A DNA stretch of 64,000 nt. It comes from Lachnospiraceae bacterium A4. GTDB taxonomy: Bacteria; Bacillota; Clostridia; Lachnospirales; Lachnospiraceae. A model generated the notes under the pieces. That model was not told where the DNA came from. It made no database searches and saw only the letters and a program-made list of their open reading frames with translations. Position numbers and translations under genes: made by a program. Shown one piece after another: positions 16,399-25,121 of this stretch (the first letter of the stretch is position 1; each line of letters starts with the position of its first letter). The stretch lies in NCBI GenBank assembly GCA_000403215.2, contig KE159538.1, positions 69,973-133,972 on the forward strand. The letters run 5' to 3'.

Positions 16399-16953
16399 TT
16401 ATTTTTTAGACTTTTGTTTTCTGGCGCCGGGAAGGACTCTTTTGCGGATATACTGCATCGTGTACGCTTCCCCCCGTTCCGCCAGCATATACAGCAGCTT
16501 TTCAAGCTTCCTTTTCGTTTCCTTATGCATAAAATTACCGGGATTGCCGCTCAGATAATACTTTAGCGGATCACCGTCTGTATACTTTTCTTTATTGTAA
16601 TTTTTGGAGGCGGCTATCCTGTCGATAAACATCTCCACGATATAGCGGTCTGGCATTTTTGCCGGAATAATCCCATCTCCCGCATGTGCACTGTAATCCA
16701 TCCAGTACTCATAATGATGCTTATTCCTTCCTTTGTGGTGCAGCCATGCGGAGGAATAGCCTTTGTCCTTCCGCTCCGCATTGTTCGGGCTCTGTGTCCC
16801 CTGATAATATTTGGCGCCGACCAGAAATTCACTCGGCATATATTTAGAAAGATCATGTAACAACCCCTGTTTATACAGTCCGACAGAGAAACAGCCCTTC
16901 ATCACCATAAACTTGTGATGTGTAATTGTCTTAAAATGTTGCCATATATACAC
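16399..16953 (-). CDS. DUF5662 family protein
   Basis: 184 aa, cytoplasmic, matching the uncharacterised DUF5662 family. The N-terminus has HFKTITHHKFMVM and then LLHDLSKYMPSEF, an HD-like pair seen throughout the family; a WLHHKGRNKHHYEYW block follows, giving a His-rich core that could bind metal. The C-terminus is basic (GARKQKSKK). GTG start at 16953 with GAGGTAAAGAGCA upstream. Only 6 bp separate it from the GH13 pseudoenzyme gene, so the two are cotranscribed. Biochemical role unknown. Confidence 0.8.
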   Translation of the reverse strand: MYIWQHFKTITHHKFMVMKGCFSVGLYKQGLLHDLSKYMPSEFLVGAKYYQGTQSPNNAERKDKGYSSAWLHHKGRNKHHYEYWMDYSAHAGDGIIPAKMPDRYIVEMFIDRIAASKNYNKEKYTDGDPLKYYLSGNPGNFMHKETKRKLEKLLYMLAERGEAYTMQYIRKRVLPGARKQKSKK

Positions 16954-16959
16954 TGCTCT

Positions 16960-18930
16960 TTACCTCTTCAGATTTTTAGACTTTCTCGCTTTTTTAGGCG
17001 GCGCTGCGCCCTCCTTTGCCGGCATAGAATTTTTTTGCTTCTGTAGCTTTTCTTCTTCTGTCAGGGTTCTTCCTACCAAAATGGAGATACTGCGCGGTGC
17101 AATGTCAATATATTCCATTCTTTTTTCTTCATTGTAGAGCACCACATTCTGTTCCGTGCTAAGCTGGCATACCCACACATGGTTTGCAATCGAAGGCAGC
17201 GCAAAAAGATGGGCATTCCAGTGCATGTTATAAGCGATATAGATATAATCGCCCTCTTCGCCGCCGGCACTTTTTCCGCAGTACATCATGCCGACATACC
17301 GGTTGTCACTCTCCCACTGCACTTTCCATGCTTCCTCACCGTGATAGGAGAGGTCTGGATAACCATATCCATATCTGTCCAGTGTCGTTAAGTTCTCGTC
17401 CAGATGAAGTATACTGTGGTTTTTTCGAAAGGCAATCAAGGTTTTGGCAAACTCAAACACCTCATGATTCCGCTCAATACCCCGCCAGTCTACCCAGCCA
17501 GTCTCGTTGTCCTGACAATAACAGTTGTTATTTCCATTTTGGCTGTTTCCAAACTCATCCCCTGCAAAGAGAAGCGGCGTCCCCTGTGCTGTATACAGAA
17601 AAACCAGCGCATTCTTCATCTGTTTATACCGGAGTTCCTTGACGTATTTCTTGCGCGACGCCCCTTCCGCACCGCAGTTCCAGCTATAGTTGCAGTTCGT
17701 GCCGTCCGCGTTGTTCTCGCCGTTTGGCTCATTGTGCTTTCTGTCATAGGATACAAGGTCACGCAGCGTAAATCCATAATAATTTGCCATATAATTAATC
17801 ACACCGCACTTGGGATGAATATTCCTTATATGATAGCGGAAGTTTTTGAGCATATCCTGATCGCCCTTGAGATACCTGCGCATATCGTACATAAATTCAT
17901 CCCTGTAAAATCCCAGCGTCTTATTCGCTGGCGTTGTTGTCCCCGGATAAATCTCATGCAGATAAAAATTTTCACCCAGAAGCTTCGTGTTCGCCAGCAG
18001 CGGCTCTGTGGCAATCAGTGTCATGGGCAGCCTGCTGCCTTTGAGGTGCACACCGTCAATCTGATATGTCAAAACCCAGTATTTGATAATTTCGAGAATA
18101 TATCCCTGCTTGATATGGTCTGGAAAATAAAACTGCATAATAAGCTCAATACCGTTCTTATGAAGCATGCGCACCATGCGGCGAAATTCCTCGCAGGGAT
18201 TGCCGCTTGCTGCGTAAGATGCCTTGGGCGCAAAATAAAATGCCTCTTTATACCCCCAGCAATTGAGACGTTTTGCCTTCTGCGGCGCTGTATTCAGCGC
18301 CAAATCCTCATCAATATGGTCTACCTGATATGCAATCTGCGCCCTTGTCTCCGCGGGGGTCTGCTCCCACTCACATTCCTCAAATTCATATGCGGGCATC
18401 AGCTCGATCGAATTGACTCCTAGTTCTCTCAGATAGGGAATCTTTTCCATCAGTCCCTCAAAAGTCCCTTTTTTCCTGACCTTCGATGAAGCGTGTCTCG
18501 TAAAACTCCTGACATTGAGACAGTACATGATACTCTCATGATATGGTATATGCAGCCGCTCGGCTCCCTGCCAGTCAAACACACAATGATCAAAGCCTCC
18601 CCGCAGAAGAGGACGCACATACTCACCAGAACGCCATTTCTCATTGCCGACAATCCTTTTGGCATAAGGATCTACAAATACATTCTCTCCAATGAAAAAA
18701 TTATATTCACAATCAAAGGCGGAAATTCCCTCGACAAAAACACAGCAGATATTGCCAATCCTATATTTTTGGTCAAAAAGAATACGCCCCTTTTGTTCAA
18801 CTCCTTTTCGGTAGAAAATAATGCCGCACTCCTCTTCCGAAGCATTTACCATGGAAAAATTAATCCCATTATCTTGAACTGAGGCTCCCAAAGGATAAGG
18901 TTGTCCCATATATATTTTTATTTTTTTCAT
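16960..18930 (-). CDS. GlgX/isoamylase-like GH13 protein, predicted non-catalytic
   Basis: 656 aa. The architecture is that of glycogen-debranching GH13 proteins: an N-terminal CBM48-like domain (residues about 8-110), an (alpha/beta)8 barrel (about 130-560) and a C-terminal beta domain, then a basic tail (KKARKSKNLKR). GlgX landmarks persist (GFTLRDLVSYDRKHNEPNGE, GDEFGNSQNGNNNCYCQDN). The catalytic motifs do not: region I DVVxNH is MQFYFPDH; region II GFRFDLA is GVHLKGS, so the nucleophile Asp is K297 and the Arg is H295; region IV HD is YY (384-385). Only the region III Glu (E320) seems kept, and the loop between regions I and II is shortened. Hydrolysis is unlikely; it may bind glycogen or regulate. 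Confidence 0.85.
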   Translation of the reverse strand: MKKIKIYMGQPYPLGASVQDNGINFSMVNASEEECGIIFYRKGVEQKGRILFDQKYRIGNICCVFVEGISAFDCEYNFFIGENVFVDPYAKRIVGNEKWRSGEYVRPLLRGGFDHCVFDWQGAERLHIPYHESIMYCLNVRSFTRHASSKVRKKGTFEGLMEKIPYLRELGVNSIELMPAYEFEECEWEQTPAETRAQIAYQVDHIDEDLALNTAPQKAKRLNCWGYKEAFYFAPKASYAASGNPCEEFRRMVRMLHKNGIELIMQFYFPDHIKQGYILEIIKYWVLTYQIDGVHLKGSRLPMTLIATEPLLANTKLLGENFYLHEIYPGTTTPANKTLGFYRDEFMYDMRRYLKGDQDMLKNFRYHIRNIHPKCGVINYMANYYGFTLRDLVSYDRKHNEPNGENNADGTNCNYSWNCGAEGASRKKYVKELRYKQMKNALVFLYTAQGTPLLFAGDEFGNSQNGNNNCYCQDNETGWVDWRGIERNHEVFEFAKTLIAFRKNHSILHLDENLTTLDRYGYGYPDLSYHGEEAWKVQWESDNRYVGMMYCGKSAGGEEGDYIYIAYNMHWNAHLFALPSIANHVWVCQLSTEQNVVLYNEEKRMEYIDIAPRSISILVGRTLTEEEKLQKQKNSMPAKEGAAPPKKARKSKNLKR

Positions 18931-18957
18931 AAAACCTCGCTATTCTTGCTGTAATAT

Positions 18958-19704
18958 TTAATTGATAATTAGAGGTAAAAATTCGCTGATATCATCTCTG
19001 ATAATAAAGTCAACTTTGCTGTTGCGCTCAAATTCATTTTTGGAAAAAAGCACTTTTAACTGCTCATGCTCAGGCGCCACACTGTACTCAAGCTTGTCAT
19101 GGTACATATTCTTCCCAAGAATCAGCAGGACATCTGCCTTGTCACATGCAACCGCCGCCTGTGTCATAAGCTCTGCATCGACACGCTCGCCAATCAGACG
19201 GATACCGGGCCTTATCGCCATCTTGCATCGGTCACACTGGGGAATTCCTTTTGAGTTGATGATGTACTCTATATCAAATCCTTTATCGCAGTGCGGGCAC
19301 TGGTTTATATAGATATTTCCATTCAGGTCTATCACTTTGTCCAGATGGACAGTCTTAGGAATCCCATGAAAATTCTGGCAGATTACCGCCGAAAGTTTTC
19401 CCTGCTGCTGAAGCTTCTCAAGCCCCTCATAAGCCGGTGTGGAGTGGAGCTGCATACCAAGTATTTCTTTTTTGTAAAAGCGGTAAAACTTCTCCACCTT
19501 GGCATTAAAAAAACTCGTCGAAAGCATGTCCTCAGGACTAAAGCCATACTTTTCCTCCACGCGGTAGTTCTCTTCATTCGTATCAAGATCGTATCCCCCG
19601 CCCTCCACAAGCATCTCGATGCCAAGCACTGCCACAATGCTTTTGCAGTTTTTTATTTTTCTTTTTATAAAATTAACGATTCTCTCATCCGTTTTTAATC
19701 CCAT
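18958..19704 (-). CDS. Sir2-like protein with degenerate active site
   Basis: 248 aa from ATG 19704 (GGCCGAGGT upstream). An upstream in-frame ATG at 19791 is excluded because it overlaps the -35 of the promoter at 19762..19791. The fold is recognisable as sirtuin: AVICQNFHGIP stands where TQNIDGLH belongs, the zinc ribbon keeps C136, C139, C157 and C160, and RPGIRLIGE matches RPxVVxFGE. The catalytic His of ELHG is N128 (DLNGN), the Asp of QNID is His, and the GAGxS NAD loop is altered (LGIEMLVEGGG). NAD-dependent deacetylation is therefore doubtful. It is 27 bp upstream of the GH13 pseudoenzyme on the same strand. Confidence 0.8.
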   Translation of the reverse strand: MGLKTDERIVNFIKRKIKNCKSIVAVLGIEMLVEGGGYDLDTNEENYRVEEKYGFSPEDMLSTSFFNAKVEKFYRFYKKEILGMQLHSTPAYEGLEKLQQQGKLSAVICQNFHGIPKTVHLDKVIDLNGNIYINQCPHCDKGFDIEYIINSKGIPQCDRCKMAIRPGIRLIGERVDAELMTQAAVACDKADVLLILGKNMYHDKLEYSVAPEHEQLKVLFSKNEFERNSKVDFIIRDDISEFLPLIIN

Positions 19705-19761
19705 CGAAGTACCTCGGCCGCCATAAGCAATGAACGTGTTCTTTTCATAATTTACATATTT

Positions 19762-19791
19762 ATGATACTCGCTTTGTATACTCCATGTCAA
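19762..19791 (-). promoter_or_regulatory. Promoter of the Sir2-like/GH13 operon
   Basis: TTGACA, 18-bp spacer, TATCAT. The predicted start is about 50 nt before ATG 19704. Confidence 0.75.
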
Positions 19792-19925
19792 GTAATTCGC
19801 ATAGGATTCCTATCAATTTGACGATACACGGCACAAAATCCGGCTATTTTTTCATGAATCTCGACTAATTTTAGAAATTTCTTGATTTGTCTATTTAATT
19901 TGGGTAAGATATAAGTATTGGCATC

Positions 19926-19953
19926 CTGACAAAAGGCTGCATAATATTATAAT
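19926..19953 (+). promoter_or_regulatory. Promoter of the DUF1292/DUF2225 genes
   Basis: CTGACA, 16-bp spacer, TATAAT. The -10 ends right at an in-frame ATG (19954), which argues for the next ATG, 19978, as the true start. Confidence 0.65.
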
Positions 19954-19977
19954 ATGAAAGGTTTGGTACGCAGTTTT

Positions 19978-20304
19978 ATGACAGATCAAAATACAAACGG
20001 ATACGATGATGAAGAAATGACAGTAGAGCTTGAGCTCGAAGATGGACAGATGGTCAATTGCGCGATCATCACGATTCTGACTGTTGACAAAAAAGATTAT
20101 ATTGCCCTCCTGCCGCTCGACGAGGACGGAAACAACGAGGACGGCGAAGTGTGGTTCTACCAGTATGAGGAGGACGAATACAATCCAGACGCAGAGCCTA
20201 AGCTGACATATATTGACAATGATGAGGAATACGAGAATGTCGCCGACGCATTTGACGAATATCTCGATAATGCGGAGTTTGACGAAATCGTTGACAACGA
20301 TTAA
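19978..20304 (+). CDS. DUF1292 family acidic protein
   Basis: 108 aa, very acidic, cytoplasmic. DUF1292 features: ELEDGQMVNCAIITIL, DKKDYIALLPLDEDG and EVWFYQYEEDE. Function unknown; in Firmicutes such genes often sit near the RNase/ruvX-type yrrK cluster, which is not the case here. Start at 19978 (MTDQNTNG) is preferred over 19954, which lies within the promoter. Followed 42 bp later by the DUF2225 gene on the same strand. Confidence 0.85.
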   Translation: MTDQNTNGYDDEEMTVELELEDGQMVNCAIITILTVDKKDYIALLPLDEDGNNEDGEVWFYQYEEDEYNPDAEPKLTYIDNDEEYENVADAFDEYLDNAEFDEIVDND

Positions 20305-20346
20305 GCAGATCACCCAAAAACATAATCTAATCTGGAGGACTCTAAG

Positions 20347-21120
20347 ATGGACGCAAATGAAAAAAATGATAAAGAGAAAATAGATTTAGAAAAGGCAGCA
20401 ATCATCGAAAAAACCTACACCTGTCCTGTCTGTGACAAAAATTTCCACACCAAGGCAGTGAAAGCCAGCTCTGCAAAGTTTGTTGCCACAATGGCTGACC
20501 TGCGGCCCATTCACAGCAATATCAACGTCACGAAATATGATGCGATCTGCTGCCCGAACTGTGGATTCTCGGCGCTAACCAAAAATTTTACCAGCTCTAC
20601 CGCTTCGCAGCGCAAACTGATCCGTGAGAAAATACAGACCAATTACAAATCCCATGAGGAGGCAGCATGCGACATCTATACGACAGAAACGGCAATCAGC
20701 CGCATGAAAATGGCGCTGCTGTGTACTGTCACCAAGGGCGGCAAGGACAGCGAGGTCGGAAACGTATGTCTCAAGATTAGCTGGCTGTATCAGGATCTGG
20801 CAGACGAACTGCCCGAAGATGCACCCGATGCCGCTGCGAAAAAAGAGCTGTATCTAAAAGAGGCTGACAATGCGGCAATGAACGCCTACGAGCGCCTGAC
20901 TAACGCCCGCATGCGCGAAAGCTTCCCCATCGCAGGCATGAATGAGACCACACTTGACTATCTGCTGGCATACTACGCCTCCAAAAAAGGCGAGTATCAG
21001 ACGGCGATGCGTCTCTTGTCCGGCGTCGTCACCAGCAGAAGCATCAGCCCGCGCCTAAAGGACAAGGCGCTTGAGCTCAAAGAACAAGTCACCCATCTTC
21101 GTGAGCAGGAGGAACAGTAG
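20347..21120 (+). CDS. DUF2225 family zinc-ribbon protein
   Basis: 257 aa. The N-terminal zinc ribbon has CPVCDKNF (residues about 26-33) and CCPNCGFSAL (about 74-83), as in DUF2225. The rest is TPR-like helices (LCTVTKGG..LKISWLYQDL..AMNAYERL..YLLAYYASKKGEY). Probable cytoplasmic adaptor of unknown role. ATG 20347 follows CTGGAGGACTCTAAG. It ends exactly at the end of the convergent helicase gene (21121). Confidence 0.88.
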   Translation: MDANEKNDKEKIDLEKAAIIEKTYTCPVCDKNFHTKAVKASSAKFVATMADLRPIHSNINVTKYDAICCPNCGFSALTKNFTSSTASQRKLIREKIQTNYKSHEEAACDIYTTETAISRMKMALLCTVTKGGKDSEVGNVCLKISWLYQDLADELPEDAPDAAAKKELYLKEADNAAMNAYERLTNARMRESFPIAGMNETTLDYLLAYYASKKGEYQTAMRLLSGVVTSRSISPRLKDKALELKEQVTHLREQEEQ

Positions 21121-23001
21121 TCAGCCAAGCTCATCAAGAAAACGCGAGGGCAGGAGATTTCCTGCCTCTTTTTCTTGAATATAAAAGATGAAAAGATGCT
21201 GTTTTGCGCGCGTCATCGCCACATAAAACATTCTGCGCTCCTCCTCTAACTCCGCGTCTGTCACTGCCTTTTTGTGCGGAATAACGCCTTCATTCACATC
21301 TGGAAGTATCACGACATCCCATTCAAGTCCCTTGGAAGCATGCATCGTCACCATGCTCACGGCATCGGTGTTCATTTTTTTCAGCCGTTTTTCCTGCTGT
21401 GCGATTTCATATAAGATGGCGTCGTAGTTCTCTATATGCTCGAGCCAAAGTTCGATTGTCTCAAACTCCCTCGACAGCCGCATCAGTTCTTCAAGCTCTT
21501 CAAACTCCTCTGACACATCTTTGCCCTTCTCCGCCGCCTGCTTTTTTAGATACGCATCATATCCCGTCCCGTTTCCTACGCCTTTTCTAATAAAATTCAC
21601 TGCCGAAAAAGGATTGAGGCTCTTGATAAAATGAAGCTCATCATAGAATTCAAGAATATTCTGCACTACATAGCCCGTCGCATGATTATTGTCGATTAAC
21701 TCCCGCATCTTGAATACCCCGCGCGGTACTGTACTTCTCTTGATATACCGCACAGGCTTATTCATGATTCTCAGAAAGTCCTCTTGATTCGCTTCATACA
21801 AAGCATATCTCATATAGGCGATGATGTCCTTCGCCACAGGGCTCTCATAGATATTTTTGGGTTTTTCCTTCATGGTGAAGGGAATCCCTTCTCTCATCAG
21901 ACGGTCCGCAGTGTAAATAGTATGATTGTTTGTGCGGTATAAAATCGCAATATCGCTGTATTTCGTATCCGGCAGCGCGATGTACTGCTTGATTAACAGC
22001 GCGATACTCTCCGCCTGCTTTGATTTTGACTGAAAGGAATAAATCTTCACACCATCGTTTTGCCTGTTCTGCGCCCGGACTGCCTTGTCAAAGCGCATCT
22101 TATTATGCGCAATCAGACGCGCTGCGGTATCGACAATCCCCTGCCGGCTCCTGTAATTCACATCCAGAAGCACCTGCTCTGCCTTGGGATACTCCTTGGT
22201 AAAGTTCAGCATAATTTCAGGCTTCGAGCCGCGAAAACCATAAATCGACTGGTCATCATCGCCCACAATAAAGAGATTATCCTGCGGCTTGGCAAGCATT
22301 CTTACCACCTCATACTGCAAAGGGCAAATATCCTGAAATTCATCGACAAGAATATACTGAAAACGCTGCTGCCATAATTTCAGCGTATCGGGTCTCTCTG
22401 CTAACAGGTTGCGGCACAAGAGCACCATATCATCAAAGTCAATCAGCTTATTGCGGTTCATCTCCTGCTTGTACATCTGGAAAATCCGCTCGAACACCGC
22501 CTGCGGTACCGTCGTGCTTCTGACCTCCTGCGGCGTGACGCCATTATTTTTGACAGTGCTGATTTCCGATAATAGATTCTGTAGTGTCTCTGTGCTGTAA
22601 TCTAGCTGCGCCTGTCCCAAAATTTCATCTGGAAGCTCACGGATAATCTGTGACAGCAGTCTGTACTTGTCATTTTCCCGAATAATATTCTGCGCTGTAA
22701 AACGGTAGGTGTGCCGTAAAATCTGGAAAAAAACGGAATGAAACGTACCAAAACAAACCGGATTGCACTTCTCTGCACTGAGTTTGGCAAAGCGCTCCTG
22801 CATCTCCTCCGCAGCCGCTTTGGTAAACGTAATGACAAGAATGTCCTCCGGTTTGACATGGTGTTGTTCAATTAAATATTTGATTCTCTGCGTGACGACA
22901 AAGGTCTTGCCGGAGCCGGGACCTGCCAATACCAGCATCGCGCCGGCTCCGTGGGTGATCGCCCTGTACTGGGCATTATTTACACTGTTTTTATCAAGCA
23001 T
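21121..23001 (-). CDS. UvrD/PcrA-type ATP-dependent DNA helicase
   Basis: 626 aa, superfamily 1A helicase. Motif I is [17 protein letters not shown] near residue 25, followed by [12 protein letters not shown] (motif II), [12 protein letters not shown] (III), LDVNYRS (IV) and [18 protein letters not shown] (V/VI region), ending [14 protein letters not shown]. It unwinds DNA 3' to 5' in repair or replication. It is somewhat shorter than PcrA and lacks the C-terminal extension. ATG 23001 overlaps the end of gltX by 8 bp, so they are translationally coupled. An upstream start inside gltX (23079) is not supported. Confidence 0.93.
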   Translation of the reverse strand: MLDKNSVNNAQYRAITHGAGAMLVLAGPGSGKTFVVTQRIKYLIEQHHVKPEDILVITFTKAAAEEMQERFAKLSAEKCNPVCFGTFHSVFFQILRHTYRFTAQNIIRENDKYRLLSQIIRELPDEILGQAQLDYSTETLQNLLSEISTVKNNGVTPQEVRSTTVPQAVFERIFQMYKQEMNRNKLIDFDDMVLLCRNLLAERPDTLKLWQQRFQYILVDEFQDICPLQYEVVRMLAKPQDNLFIVGDDDQSIYGFRGSKPEIMLNFTKEYPKAEQVLLDVNYRSRQGIVDTAARLIAHNKMRFDKAVRAQNRQNDGVKIYSFQSKSKQAESIALLIKQYIALPDTKYSDIAILYRTNNHTIYTADRLMREGIPFTMKEKPKNIYESPVAKDIIAYMRYALYEANQEDFLRIMNKPVRYIKRSTVPRGVFKMRELIDNNHATGYVVQNILEFYDELHFIKSLNPFSAVNFIRKGVGNGTGYDAYLKKQAAEKGKDVSEEFEELEELMRLSREFETIELWLEHIENYDAILYEIAQQEKRLKKMNTDAVSMVTMHASKGLEWDVVILPDVNEGVIPHKKAVTDAELEEERRMFYVAMTRAKQHLFIFYIQEKEAGNLLPSRFLDELG

Positions 23002-24454
23002 TTTCAAGTAACTCAATACCCTTTCTGATGCGAAGCAGGGTCTCCTCTTTGCCAAGAATTTCCATAATCTCCGTAGCACCCGCAGGCGTCATCTGCAAAC
23101 CTGACACCGCTGTCCTAATTGGCCACATGACATAACCATTCTTTACTTCCTTCTCTGCCACATAATTTAAAAGCATCTGATAAAGCGCATCATTTGAGTA
23201 CTCCTCCTGCGCCTCAAGCAGCGGCAAAACATCTTTCAGCACCGCCAGCGCACTCTCTTTGGTCGTTTTCATCTTCTTGTGCGCGTACATCGCTGTATCG
23301 TACTCCGGCAGCGTCTCAAAGAATGCGATTAATCCCTGAATATCAGGAAATACCTCGATGCGGGTCTGAACCATAGCCGCGATTTTTTTGAAGTCAAATT
23401 CCTTGTGGAGAACTTCTTTCATATAGGGAAGCGCCATGTCATAAAAGCGGCCGGCGTCCATTGCCTTAATGTACTCTCCATTCATCCATTTGAGCTTGTT
23501 CATATCAAATACCGAGGGGGACTTATTGATTCTGGTATAGTCAAAATCGCGAATCAGCTCGTCGAGTGTAAAGATTTCGCGGTTGTCCTCCGGGCTCCAG
23601 CCAAGCAGTGCGACAAAGTTGACAATCGTCTCTGGCAGAATCCCCTGTTCTACAATATCCTCAAAAGAAGAGTGGCCGCTGCGCTTGCTGAGCTTCTTGT
23701 GCTCCTCGTCTGTGATGAGCGGCAGATGCACATAGACTGGAATCTCCCAGCCAAAAGCCTCATACAGACGATTGTATTTGGGTGTGGAGGAAAGGTATTC
23801 ATTTCCGCGCACCACATGCGTAATTTCCATCAAATGATCATCGACCACATTGGCAAAATTATAGGTAGGATATCCGTCTGATTTGATCAGAATCATGTCG
23901 TCTAGCTCTGAATTGTCAATCGTGATATCTCCGTAAAGCTCATCGTGAAAACTCGTCGTGCCCTCTGCGGGGTTGTTCTGGCGGATTACATAGGGTATGC
24001 CGCTTGCAAGCTTCGCCTCCACTTCCTCCTTGGATAAGCCAAGGCAGTGCTTGTCATAGACTGTGATTTCCTTGCCCTCCACAACCTCTGATTTGAGCGT
24101 GGCAAGCCTGTCCTTATCACAGAAGCAATAGTATGCCTCCCCTTTATCAATCAGCTCCTTGGCGTACTTCATGTAGATGCCCGCCTGCACGCGCTCACTC
24201 TGCACATACGGGCCAAAGCCCTTGTCCTTGTCCGGGCCTTCATCGTAGGTCAGACCTGTCTTTTCCAGCGTATTGTAAATAATATCTACTGCGCCCTCCA
24301 CATAGCGCTCACGGTCTGTATCCTCAAGGCGGAAGATAAAATCTCCCCCTGCATGCTTTGCGATCAAGAACTCATATAATGCCGAACGCAGATTTCCCAC
24401 ATGCATCCGTCCTGTGGGACTCGGTGCAAACCTGCATCTTACTTTCTTAGCCAT
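22994..24454 (-). CDS. gltX: Glutamyl-tRNA synthetase
   Basis: 486 aa, class I synthetase charging tRNA-Glu (and in many Clostridia tRNA-Gln, later amidated). The HIGH motif is in [20 protein letters not shown] and the KMSKS motif is KLSKRSG; the C-terminal anticodon-binding helices are complete. ATG 24454 follows GGAGGAATAATAAC. It overlaps the downstream helicase gene. Its own promoter lies at 24539..24568. Confidence 0.97.
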   Translation of the reverse strand: MAKKVRCRFAPSPTGRMHVGNLRSALYEFLIAKHAGGDFIFRLEDTDRERYVEGAVDIIYNTLEKTGLTYDEGPDKDKGFGPYVQSERVQAGIYMKYAKELIDKGEAYYCFCDKDRLATLKSEVVEGKEITVYDKHCLGLSKEEVEAKLASGIPYVIRQNNPAEGTTSFHDELYGDITIDNSELDDMILIKSDGYPTYNFANVVDDHLMEITHVVRGNEYLSSTPKYNRLYEAFGWEIPVYVHLPLITDEEHKKLSKRSGHSSFEDIVEQGILPETIVNFVALLGWSPEDNREIFTLDELIRDFDYTRINKSPSVFDMNKLKWMNGEYIKAMDAGRFYDMALPYMKEVLHKEFDFKKIAAMVQTRIEVFPDIQGLIAFFETLPEYDTAMYAHKKMKTTKESALAVLKDVLPLLEAQEEYSNDALYQMLLNYVAEKEVKNGYVMWPIRTAVSGLQMTPAGATEIMEILGKEETLLRIRKGIELLENA

Positions 24455-24538
24455 GTTATTATTCCTCCATCTTATTCTTTTGGTTTTGTCTCAGTCTTAA
24501 TTCGGTATACCTTTGATAGCCCTGTTTTTCCTTACAAA

Positions 24539-24568
24539 ATTATACACTTCGAACACAGTTTTTGTCAA
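24539..24568 (-). promoter_or_regulatory. gltX promoter
   Basis: TTGACA, 18-bp spacer, TATAAT, directly after the terminator hairpin of the preceding small gene. Confidence 0.8.
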
Positions 24569-24570
24569 TC

Positions 24571-24614
24571 GAAAAGATGTAAAGCCTTGACAACATCTGG
24601 CTTTACATCTTTTA
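24571..24614 (-). terminator. Terminator of the 44-aa gene
   Basis: AAAAGATGTAAAGCC and GGCTTTACATCTTTT are perfect complements around a 12-base loop, ending in a T-run on the minus strand. Confidence 0.85.
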
Positions 24615-24622
24615 TAATACGC

Positions 24623-24757
24623 TTATTCGTTTTCCTTTGTCTTTGGCTTCCACACCTTTACACCGATAAATCCGCCAATCCCTGACACGACGACAATCAC
24701 TGCAAATACCATCAGATACGACAAAACCATTCTAAAAAATTCTATGAAATTAGACAT
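24623..24757 (-). CDS. Single-span membrane peptide, 44 aa
   Basis: A short frame, MSNFIEFFRMVLSYLMVFAV..., with one strongly hydrophobic helix (residues about 8-35, VFAVIVVVSGIGGFIGV) and a basic/acidic tail KVWKPKTKENE. ATG 24757 is preceded by GAGAGGTAAAGAG. It has its own promoter (24822..24851) and its own terminator, strong evidence for a real gene. Similar short peptides occur widely in Lachnospiraceae; function unknown. Confidence 0.8.
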   Translation of the reverse strand: MSNFIEFFRMVLSYLMVFAVIVVVSGIGGFIGVKVWKPKTKENE

Positions 24758-24821
24758 CTCTTTACCTCTCATTCCGCTGCCTGCTGTTTTTCCTGAAAAC
24801 CTGACAGCAATTTATATACTT

Positions 24822-24851
24822 ATCATACCACTATCATAATCATGCCGTCAA
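24822..24851 (-). promoter_or_regulatory. Promoter of the 44-aa gene
   Basis: TTGACG, 18-bp spacer, TATGAT. Confidence 0.7.
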
Positions 24852-24883
24852 GCGGTTCATTCTATTAAAATCTATTATCAAAA

Positions 24884-25111
24884 TCAAGCCTGCTCAAACT
24901 GCGCCCTGTACATCTGATAATCATTGAAGGCTGCCTCCGCGATACGGTTCGCCGAGGCAACTGCTTTGGAAACGATCACGAACATCTTTGAGATATTGAT
25001 CATCGCATTCAAAATAATCGTAAAATACGTAAGAAAAGATTCGTCGCTGGATTGACAATTCAGCATTCTTCCGTAATATGGTTTTAGATAAACTGACAGC
25101 ACCTTTTTCAT
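24884..25111 (-). pseudogene. Collapsed ABC-exporter gene, 75 codons
   Basis: The frame begins MKKVLSVYLKPYYGRML, a typical N-terminus of Clostridia ABC exporters. It then jumps to FLTYFTIILNAMINISKMF and VIVSKAVASANRIAE, which in such proteins forms the last transmembrane helix and the linker near residue 300. A short tail (YQMYRAQFEQA) follows that resembles an exporter C-terminus. The transmembrane core and nucleotide-binding domain are missing, but the frame is still open. It looks like an in-frame collapse of a roughly 1.7-kb gene. A small functional membrane peptide cannot be excluded. It follows the MutS-like gene by 10 bp. Confidence 0.6.
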
Positions 25112-25121
25112 GACAGCCTCC

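Noticed and set aside
17404-18423. 339-codon plus-strand frame
   Set aside because: Antisense to the GH13 gene; no domain and no start signal.
19792-20313. 140-codon minus-strand frame over the DUF1292 gene
   Set aside because: Shadow of an acidic gene; Val/Ile/Cys-rich product without a start signal.
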